This document shows, in pieces, positions 1 through 4,486 of a stretch of 7,590 bases of DNA (the stretch's first letter is position 1; every line of letters starts with the position of its first letter). The position numbers and the translations under genes are program-made. Under the pieces are notes generated by a model. That model was not told the DNA's origin, searched no databases, and saw nothing but the letters and a program-made list of their open reading frames with translations. Origin of the DNA: Treponema sp. (GTDB lineage: Bacteria > Spirochaetota > Spirochaetia > Treponematales > Breznakiellaceae); the NCBI GenBank assembly GCA_031275515.1, contig JAISOQ010000140.1, positions 1-7,590 of the forward strand, read 5' to 3'.

Positions 1-57
1 CCATTTCCGCCGCAACGTCTCCACCACGGCTTCCTTGTCCGAGTTTTCCCCTCTCAT
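1..57 (-). CDS. Partial CDS, 5' end only, unknown function
   Basis: An ATG at 57-55 opens a minus-strand frame that runs off the left edge after 19 codons (begins MRGENSDKEAV and ends at ...LRRKW). An in-frame TGA lies five codons upstream, so this ATG is the first possible start. No Shine-Dalgarno precedes it, but an extended -10 box ends only 6 bases before the ATG, so the message would be nearly leaderless. Two consecutive GTG codons at 27-22, preceded by AAGGAAG, are an alternative start. The fragment is too short to assign a family. The charged residues near its end are compatible with many DNA-binding or recombinase N-termini, but nothing proves this. Confidence 0.35.
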   Translation of the reverse strand, partial: MRGENSDKEAVVETLRRKW

Positions 58-63
58 GTGTCT

Positions 64-93
64 ATTATATCACAATTCCAAAATTATGTGTAG
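64..93 (-). promoter_or_regulatory. Putative sigma70 promoter with extended -10, before the left-edge ORF
   Basis: On the minus strand a perfect TATAAT preceded by TGA (extended -10) lies just before the ATG at 57. A TACACA about 17 bases upstream is a partial -35 match. The predicted transcription start falls on or next to the ATG, which predicts a leaderless mRNA. This rests on consensus matching only. Confidence 0.4.
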
Positions 94-96
94 TGG

Positions 97-201
97 TTAT
101 TTTTGGGAGAAGCCTAACACTGTGTCAATTAATCCTAATTCAGGATCGTTGACCCATTTGGGACTTTCAAACTTTAACATCAACGGTTCAAATATTTTCA
201 T
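97..201 (-). CDS. Possible 34-codon small ORF, unknown function
   Basis: ATG at 201 to TAA at 97 encodes 34 residues starting MKIFEPLMLKFESPKW and ending in GFSQK. It was noticed because a near-consensus promoter (-35 at 233-238, -10 at 210-215) predicts a transcription start about two bases before this ATG, which would give a leaderless message. There is no Shine-Dalgarno and I recognise no family. The GTG-TTA-GGC triplets near its 3' end carry one of three TGTTAGGC repeats, so it could equally be a chance frame inside a repeat region. Coding status is uncertain. Confidence 0.2.
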   Translation of the reverse strand: MKIFEPLMLKFESPKWVNDPELGLIDTVLGFSQK

Positions 202-209
202 AGTGGTTT

Positions 210-238
210 ATTATGATATATCCGGCGCTTCTTGTCAA
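210..238 (-). promoter_or_regulatory. Strong sigma70-type promoter (TTGACA-N17-CATAAT)
   Basis: The minus strand reads TTGACA at 238-233, a 17-base spacer, and CATAAT at 215-210, matching consensus at 11 of 12 positions with ideal spacing. It faces left, toward the small ORF at 201-97 and the left-edge gene. Confidence 0.5.
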
Positions 239-309
239 TTGTTCACATTTTCGCCTAACATTTGCCAGTTTCGTTCCGGCCTGTTTTCTGACTTTATAGA
301 CAGACACTA

Positions 310-337
310 GTTATAGGGTATATGAAATGTTTGTCAA
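310..337 (-). promoter_or_regulatory. Strong sigma70-type promoter (TTGACA-N16-TATAAC)
   Basis: The minus strand reads TTGACA at 337-332, a 16-base spacer, and TATAAC at 315-310. It faces left. The predicted start is near 303, just past the GTG at 307 that opens a 39-residue frame (307-188), so that frame would not be read from its GTG by this promoter. The RNA would cover the TGTTAGGC repeat at 260-253. Confidence 0.45.
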
Positions 338-406
338 TATACTTTTACAACTATAACCGACAAAATATTTTAGGGTGGCACTTCGCCTAACATGCCTGTT
401 TACGCG

Positions 407-427
407 CAGACCCGCAAAGCGGGTCTG
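407..427. repeat. Perfect 9-bp hairpin downstream of the operon
   Basis: CAGACCCGC at 407-415 and GCGGGTCTG at 419-427 form a perfect 9-bp stem with a 3-base loop (AAA on plus, TTT on minus). It lies about 70 bases past the last stop codon of the minus-strand operon. No T-run follows on the minus strand, so it is not a standard intrinsic terminator, though it could protect the RNA 3' end or stop transcription with Rho. Confidence 0.5.
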
Positions 428-432
428 ACGCC

Positions 433-491
433 GCTTCAATGTAACGGCGCGCCCTCCTCTGCGTTGAAGCCGCCGGGGGCTTTTTCCGGCG
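433..491. repeat. Two further inverted repeats after the ricT-like stop
   Basis: GCTTCAA (433-439) pairs with TTGAAGC (464-470) across a 24-base loop. CGCCGG (471-476) pairs with CCGGCG (486-491). They lie between the stop codon at 496 and the 407-427 hairpin, so the whole 3' end of the operon transcript would be structured. No U-tract was found, so termination here is only suspected. Confidence 0.3.
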
Positions 492-495
492 CGGT

Positions 496-1494
496 CTACC
501 GGGCGTTAAACGCCGCCGCTTTGATGCGCCAGCGGCCGTCTTTCCGTTCAAATTGGGATGTGGGAAGCTGGAGCTGTCTGCCGTCTTCCGCGGCTATCTT
601 TACGGCGCCGGTTACTACATTCACCTCAATGACTTTCCAGACGGTTCCGTCATAGCTGAATTTGGCCCCTTCCTGGGGAATGAGTTTTCGCTGCTCGCTG
701 TAAAAGTTATGCTCGTAGGCCAGGCAGCAAAGAAGCCGTCCACAGGTTCCGGAAATTTTCATGGAGTTGAGGGACAGATTTTGGTCCTTTGCCATTTTAA
801 TCGACACCGGCTTTAGTTTATCCGACACCGCGTGACAGCAGTAGAGACGGCCGCAGATGCCCAGCCCTCCCGTAACCCTGGCTTCGTCCCGTACCCCTAT
901 CTGGCGGAGTTCGATGCGGGTTTTAAAGACGCCGACCAGATCTTTGACCAGTTCACGAAAATCGATCCGGCTTTCGGCGGTGAAAAAGAACAGTATTTTG
1001 GGATCCTCCAGAAGATAATGAACCGATACAAGCTTCATGTCCAGTTTGTGTTCTTCAATTTTTACTTTGCAGATGTCAAAGGCTTCTTCTTCGAGCTTCC
1101 TGTTGCGTTCAATCTTTTCCAGATCTTCCCTGGAGGCAAGCCTTTCAATCCGGACAATTTCGGAGATAACCTGGGAACCTTTGCGCTGGACAGGCCCGAT
1201 AACCTGGGCAAGATCTTTCCCGTAGCGGGTGGAAACCACGACCATTGTTCTGCATGAGAGAAGCCCGCCTTCGTAAATTGCCGAAAAAGTCTCGTTGGAA
1301 TAGGATAGCCGGAGCCGGTAAACAGGGGTGTCCGGGGCAAGGGATGCCAGATCCGCTCCGGATTCGACAATCACGTCGCGGGAATTTTGTTCGGCAGGAC
1401 CATCTTCCAGGGCGCTGATATCTTCATCTGAAAATTCCTCCGAATTCTCGTCCGAAGATTCGGCAATATCTTCAAATTCGTCTGAATCGGTCAT
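496..1494 (-). CDS. ricT: PSP1 / RicT-family Fe-S regulatory protein
   Basis: A 332-residue cytoplasmic protein of the PSP1/YaaT (RicT) family. In Bacillus, RicT joins RicA and RicF in an Fe-S complex that promotes RNase Y-dependent mRNA maturation and affects competence, biofilm formation and sporulation. Residues 1-40 are a very acidic Ser/Asp/Glu tail. The conserved core is about 58-320 and carries the diagnostic double motif CGRLYCC (C214, C219, C220) and CGRLLCC (C251, C256, C257), separated by the family string SIKMAKDQNLSLN (231-243). These cysteines are the likely cluster ligands. The start at 1494 has a strong GGGAGGAGG 7 bases upstream. It is the last gene of the operon, 16 bases after the YaaR-like gene. 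No ricA or ricF homologue is in the window, so the exact role in this organism is inferred. Confidence 0.9.
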   Translation of the reverse strand: MTDSDEFEDIAESSDENSEEFSDEDISALEDGPAEQNSRDVIVESGADLASLAPDTPVYRLRLSYSNETFSAIYEGGLLSCRTMVVVSTRYGKDLAQVIGPVQRKGSQVISEIVRIERLASREDLEKIERNRKLEEEAFDICKVKIEEHKLDMKLVSVHYLLEDPKILFFFTAESRIDFRELVKDLVGVFKTRIELRQIGVRDEARVTGGLGICGRLYCCHAVSDKLKPVSIKMAKDQNLSLNSMKISGTCGRLLCCLAYEHNFYSEQRKLIPQEGAKFSYDGTVWKVIEVNVVTGAVKIAAEDGRQLQLPTSQFERKDGRWRIKAAAFNAR

Positions 1495-1510
1495 TGTTTT
1501 TCCTCCTCCC

Positions 1511-2020
1511 TCATTGCAGTAAATTTACCAGCATTCCGGCGATCTCATCAATACGGGCGAGCAGTTCCAACTGATTTGTCTGGCCTGCCATGATTCCCGC
1601 GGCCAGTTGTTCAAGTTTTCTGTCTACCACCTGTACCAGGGTGAATTTTTTGCGCCGCAGCAGATTGGCGCCGCTGGTTTTTTCTTCCAGAGTATAACTA
1701 TTCTCTACTACATAGTGAATAAAATTCCGCACCGCCTTCTTGTACCGTATGATCTCATCCGGAAGGGGCCGGTTTTTCAGTTCATCACCAGAACTGTGGA
1801 CATCGTCCAATAGTATTTGAAGTGTTTCTTCGGAAAGGGGAAAGGTTTCCGGAGATTCGGTTTCCTGTACGCCGGTATTTTCCAGAAATTTGGCAAAGGC
1901 CGGTTTCCGGTTTTCCCTAACCTGGGCGCGGTTCTTCGTTTTCTTGGTTTCCGCGGGGACCTGGCTGTACGCGGCAGGATTAAAGATAAAATTTGAATCA
2001 GGGGAATCAACTTTCGCCAT
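1511..2020 (-). CDS. YaaR / DUF327 family protein
   Basis: A 169-residue cytoplasmic protein starting MAKVDSPDSN at ATG 2020. The C-terminal half matches the YaaR (DUF327) pattern: a helix with KKAVRNFIHYVVENS (94-108), then KKFTLVQVVDRKLEQLA (124-140), and an ending of LLARIDEIAGMLVNLL (153-168). The family is small, helical and of unknown biochemical role. In Bacillus yaaR lies two genes from ricT, so its position directly upstream of the ricT-like gene is informative. The ATG overlaps the bactofilin 3' end by 14 bases, suggesting translational coupling. A GTG at 2029, three codons earlier, is an alternative start, and the ribosome site is weak (GGGTG). The frame stays open far upstream to 2491, but that part is an Arg-rich shadow of the bactofilin tail. 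Confidence 0.85.
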   Translation of the reverse strand: MAKVDSPDSNFIFNPAAYSQVPAETKKTKNRAQVRENRKPAFAKFLENTGVQETESPETFPLSEETLQILLDDVHSSGDELKNRPLPDEIIRYKKAVRNFIHYVVENSYTLEEKTSGANLLRRKKFTLVQVVDRKLEQLAAGIMAGQTNQLELLARIDEIAGMLVNLLQ

Positions 2021-2858
2021 GATTTTCACCCGGACCGTCCGCCCCGGAAGAAGATGCGCCCGGAAGCGTTGTCGTTTTTGCAAGGGTATCTTCCGCCGGA
2101 ACAGCCGTATCAGGGGGAACCGCTTCTTCCGGCGGGTTGGGCATGTTTTCAGGAAAGCCCGTCCATTCCGCCGCCGAGACAGGCGCGGTTTCCGGGGCCG
2201 TATTCTCCGCATCGGGGTATTCCGGGACGGCCTGTTCCCCGGCAGAAGGCGTCTCCTGCGGCAATGCGGCATATTCGGATTCCGGCGCTTGATCCCCCGC
2301 CGCCACCGGTGCGGGATTAATTGTTTCCGGTTCCGCGGCAGGAGGGACGGTTTCCGGGAAAGCCGCCTCCGCCGCCTGAATGCCGTTTTCCGGTGAAAGT
2401 TCTCCCGCGGATACGCCGGATACGGCAGGATTTGGCCGCAGGGCAAAACCTGCTGTTGCGGATTTAATGTCTTCTCTGTCGCGGTATTCATTTACGGCGT
2501 TGTTCCACGTTTCCCGGGTTTGGCACACCGTTATCCTGCCGTGAAGCAGGCAGCCTTCGTCGGCCTGAATACGCTGGGTGATAATGTCTCCCAGAACTAT
2601 GCCGGTCGCAAGAATAACCACCCGCTCGTTGGCCAAAACATTGCCGGAGACTACCCCGCCTATGGTTACGGCGGTTCCGGTGATGTTGCTCTTCATTCTG
2701 GCCCGCTCGCCGACGATGATCCGGCCTGCGGCGTTGAGGTCTCCGCGAAGGCTGCCGTCTACCCTGGTAAAGCCGGCGGAATTCACATCGCCGTTTATGC
2801 AGGTATTTGGCCCTATTATTGTGTTAACCGAGAAATCTTCGCGTTTACTGGCGGGCAT
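2007..2858 (-). CDS. Bactofilin with a long low-complexity C-terminal tail
   Basis: A 283-residue protein. Residues about 12-112 form a bactofilin beta-helix domain, visible as regularly spaced short Gly/Val/Ile strands (NTIIGPNTCINGDV, GSLRGDLNAAGRIIVG, SGNVLANERVVI, HGRITV). Bactofilins self-assemble into cytoskeletal filaments without nucleotide and localise cell-wall enzymes. Residues about 135-283 are a disordered tail rich in Pro, Ala and Glu. Bactofilins usually have only short tails, so this extension is notable. The ATG at 2858 lies 5 bases after the stop of the M23 peptidase gene with no clear Shine-Dalgarno, pointing to translational coupling. Adjacent bactofilin and M23 genes are a recurring pair (for example in Helicobacter and other curved or helical bacteria), where they act together on peptidoglycan to set shape. 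Confidence 0.9.
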   Translation of the reverse strand: MPASKREDFSVNTIIGPNTCINGDVNSAGFTRVDGSLRGDLNAAGRIIVGERARMKSNITGTAVTIGGVVSGNVLANERVVILATGIVLGDIITQRIQADEGCLLHGRITVCQTRETWNNAVNEYRDREDIKSATAGFALRPNPAVSGVSAGELSPENGIQAAEAAFPETVPPAAEPETINPAPVAAGDQAPESEYAALPQETPSAGEQAVPEYPDAENTAPETAPVSAAEWTGFPENMPNPPEEAVPPDTAVPAEDTLAKTTTLPGASSSGADGPGENHGES

Positions 2859-2863
2859 ACAAT

Positions 2864-3904
2864 TTAGCGTCCGATCCGGACATTGCTGGACCGGATATTC
2901 AGATATTTGTAGGGATCTACCACATCCGAACCGACATGGATCTCGTAATGCAGATGGGGGCCGGTTGAAAGTCCGGTATTACCGATATATCCGATGACCT
3001 CGCCCTGCTGAACCCGTTGTCCCTTTGTTGCCTTAAAAGACTGGAGGTGCGCGTAACGGGTATAGAATCCATGTTTGTGCTTGATGATGATATAATAACC
3101 AAAACCGCCGACAGGGTCGTATTCCAGGGTAACAACCTGGCCATCGGCCGTGGCGACTACCGGATCTCCCGAACGGTAGGTGGACAGATCTATCCCCTTA
3201 TGGATATAATACTGACCGGTAAAGGGGTTTTCATTTTGCCCAAAATACATTGAAATATGCCCGATGCCGCCCTTGATTGGCCAAATATTGGGAATTTCCG
3301 TGAGAAGGGCTCTTTGATTTTTGTACAGGGAACCGATTTCTTTGAGCGGATCCTCCGCGGAGGACAGGTAGCCCGTGAAATTACGAAGATCGTCCACTTC
3401 CTTTAGAGTACCCGCCGCGGTTTCCCGTATATCAAAAAGGGAAGACAAATCCCCGGTTGCGGGGTTTTCAGCGTTGTTTACCGGGGTATCCAGCCCCAGG
3501 GCGGAAAGGGTATTGGACAATGTGGTCTGGAAACTGCGCGTCTGGCGCAAAAGCCGGGCAATTTCATCCCTAAGCTGGTCCAGACTTGCCTGGGTATCCT
3601 TGAAGCGGCTGTCTTTCAACGTCAAATCGCCTCTGATGCCGCTAAAGGAACTGCCATACCAAAAAAAAGCCCCCGCGATTCCCGCCAAAATAAGCAACGC
3701 GCAGCATAGAGAGGCTATGCTGATGTTGAAATTGTAGACGTTCTTTTCCGAATGGGGAACCAGAACTACGGTATAACGCCGCGTAACGGCCACAGCAAAA
3801 GTTTTAAGGAGGGATACCGCTTTGAGCGCGGCTGAAACGACAAGTTTCTTTATCCTTTGTACGAGATTATCCTCAAAACGCCTATATCTGTGGACCGATG
3901 CCAA
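2864..3904 (-). CDS. Membrane-anchored M23 (LytM) peptidoglycan endopeptidase
   Basis: A 346-residue type II membrane protein that would cut peptide cross-links of peptidoglycan in the periplasm. The order is a basic cytoplasmic N-terminus (1-58), one hydrophobic helix (about 60-83), a heptad-like coiled coil (about 95-130), a linker, and an M23 domain (about 215-335). All catalytic and zinc residues are visible: HKGID (H235, D239), YAHL (H286) and HLHYE (H317, H319), so it should be active. The start is a TTG at 3904 with GGAG 7 bases upstream. An in-frame TAA lies upstream with no ATG between, which supports TTG. It is the first gene of the operon, with a near-consensus promoter about 55 bases upstream. 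Pairing with bactofilin suggests a role in cell shape. Confidence 0.9.
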   Translation of the reverse strand: MASVHRYRRFEDNLVQRIKKLVVSAALKAVSLLKTFAVAVTRRYTVVLVPHSEKNVYNFNISIASLCCALLILAGIAGAFFWYGSSFSGIRGDLTLKDSRFKDTQASLDQLRDEIARLLRQTRSFQTTLSNTLSALGLDTPVNNAENPATGDLSSLFDIRETAAGTLKEVDDLRNFTGYLSSAEDPLKEIGSLYKNQRALLTEIPNIWPIKGGIGHISMYFGQNENPFTGQYYIHKGIDLSTYRSGDPVVATADGQVVTLEYDPVGGFGYYIIIKHKHGFYTRYAHLQSFKATKGQRVQQGEVIGYIGNTGLSTGPHLHYEIHVGSDVVDPYKYLNIRSSNVRIGR

Positions 3905-3958
3905 TGGTTTTCTCCATATCTTCTTAAATTATCGCCAAAATGAACTTTACGCTTGATG

Positions 3959-3987
3959 ATTGTACAAGATAACGCCGTTTATGTCAA
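3959..3987 (-). promoter_or_regulatory. Operon promoter, TTGACA-N17-TACAAT
   Basis: The minus strand reads TTGACA at 3987-3982, exactly 17 bases, then TACAAT at 3964-3959. It matches the sigma70 consensus at 11 of 12 positions with ideal spacing. Transcription should start near 3952, giving a leader of about 48 bases before the TTG at 3904. It is the only strong promoter seen upstream of the four-gene operon. Confidence 0.65.
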
Positions 3988-4018
3988 ATACAAATTTCAT
4001 ATTCCGAATTGAAGTATC

Positions 4019-4135
4019 ATGAATACAAAACAAAAATGTAACTATTCAGTCGCCTGCAGGACACCCGATGTTGTGCGCGAACTGCGCCGCAATGATGCAC
4101 GCGAACTGGTGAGCGTGTTTACCGAACGAATGTAA
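4019..4135 (+). CDS. Possible 38-codon small ORF or gene fragment
   Basis: ATG at 4019 to TAA at 4135 encodes 38 residues beginning MNTKQKCNYSVACRTPDVV and ending in VFTERM. The first ten codons are AT-rich like the surrounding leader. From about 4050 the base use changes abruptly to GC-rich, and the residues look like a real helical protein end, with REL repeated eight residues apart (20-22 and 28-30) encoded by two copies of CGCGAACTG at 4076-4084 and 4100-4108. There is no good ribosome site (GAAG only). It may be the 3' end of a gene captured next to an AT-rich start rather than an intact gene. I recognise no family. Confidence 0.35.
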   Translation: MNTKQKCNYSVACRTPDVVRELRRNDARELVSVFTERM

Positions 4136-4142
4136 CATGCCG

Positions 4143-4161
4143 TCGGCCCCCAAGGGGCCGA
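4143..4161. repeat. Perfect 8-bp GC-rich hairpin
   Basis: TCGGCCCC (4143-4150) and GGGGCCGA (4154-4161) form a perfect stem around the loop CAA, 8 bases after the stop of the 38-codon ORF. No T-run follows on plus, so it is not a standard terminator. It has the same design (perfect stem, 3-base loop) as the hairpins at 407-427 and 4281-4469. Confidence 0.5.
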
Positions 4162-4228
4162 TTGGGAGCGAAAGGGCCGTAATACCGCGACCGGGGGAGC
4201 GGCTTCCTTGCCCCCTTTGTTAAAAGCA

Positions 4229-4279
4229 ATGGAGAACAAGAAACGTTCTAAAATCACACTACGACTGAATAGCGAGGCT
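4229..4279 (+). pseudogene. N-terminal fragment resembling a ribbon-helix-helix / MobC-type protein
   Basis: From ATG 4229 the plus strand encodes MENKKRSKITLRLNSEA. A Lys/Arg-rich start followed by an alternating strand (ITLRLN) and the start of an acidic helix is the usual opening of ribbon-helix-helix proteins such as CopG and the mobilisation protein MobC. The expected two helices do not follow. Instead the frame enters the hairpin element at 4281 and then the antisense of the chemoreceptor. I read it as the stump of a gene truncated by, or recombined with, that element. The call rests on 17 residues and could be chance. Confidence 0.3.
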
Positions 4280-4280
4280 T

Positions 4281-4469
4281 TCCCAAAACTTCAGTTTTTG
4301 GGTGACAAGTTTTACTTGTCCACAAGCTTTGCTTGCCCAGATCCCTTGGATCTAAGGGAAAAAGTGGGCTACCGGCCGCTTTTTCCAATGGACTTTAGTT
4401 CGCAGTCTGGCCCATCGAACCAGAGGTTCGCACTGTGCGCTTTTAGCGCACAGTCAATTAGTTTTGGGA
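4281..4469. repeat. Compound palindromic element of tandem small hairpins with 10-bp terminal inverted repeats
   Basis: The ends TCCCAAAACT (4281-4290) and AGTTTTGGGA (4460-4469) are perfect complements. Inside, short hairpins follow one another with only 1-5 bases between most of them: GACAAGT-TTT-ACTTGTC (4304-4320), CAAGC-TTT-GCTTG (4323-4335), AGATCC-CTT-GGATCT (4339-4353), GGAAAAAG...CTTTTTCC (4357-4364 with 4379-4386), GACT...AGTC (4391-4407), CGAACC-AGA-GGTTCG (4416-4430) and ACTGTGCGCT-TTT-AGCGCACAGT (4432-4454). The left arm can also fold locally with 4296-4302. Five hairpins have 3-base loops. It starts 17 bases beyond the chemoreceptor stop, so that transcript would enter it. It could be a miniature mobile element, a structured RNA, or a protein-binding or single-strand recombination site. 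Confidence 0.7.
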
Positions 4470-4486
4470 CGGCTCTATGTATTATC

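Larger units (their letters stand above)
112..392 (-). repeat. Three direct copies of TGTTAGGC
   Basis: The minus strand carries TGTTAGGC at 392-385, 260-253 and 119-112, spaced 132 and 141 bases apart. The two right-hand copies share the longer string ATGTTAGGCGAA and both follow AAACAGGC, with 0 and 17 bases between. GTTAGGC is the form of the core (R') site of integron recombination sites, but no RYYYAAC partner was found at a suitable distance, so an attC assignment is not supported. Confidence 0.45.

Noticed and set aside
188..307. GTG-started 39-codon minus-strand ORF (begins MSVYKVRKQAGTK)
   Set aside because: Its GTG lies upstream of the start predicted for the promoter at 310-337, it has no Shine-Dalgarno, and it is crossed by the next promoter. 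The basic peptide is intriguing but unsupported.
35..310. 91-codon plus-strand frame in the AT-rich left region
   Set aside because: No ribosome site or family resemblance, and it overlaps three good minus-strand promoters.
253..470. Full integron attC site around the GTTAGGC copies and the 407-427 hairpin
   Set aside because: The central palindrome and core-like site are present, but the RYYYAAC partner box and the paired L boxes cannot be drawn without several mismatches.
2021..2491. Upstream extension of the YaaR-like frame to an ATG at 2491
   Set aside because: The extension is Arg/Pro-rich, overlaps the bactofilin tail in another frame and has no family features. The YaaR family length fits a start at 2020.
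4042..4257. 71-codon minus-strand frame opposite the 38-codon ORF
   Set aside because: Ser/Arg-rich composition typical of an antisense shadow, with no ribosome site. The plus-strand reading looks more protein-like.
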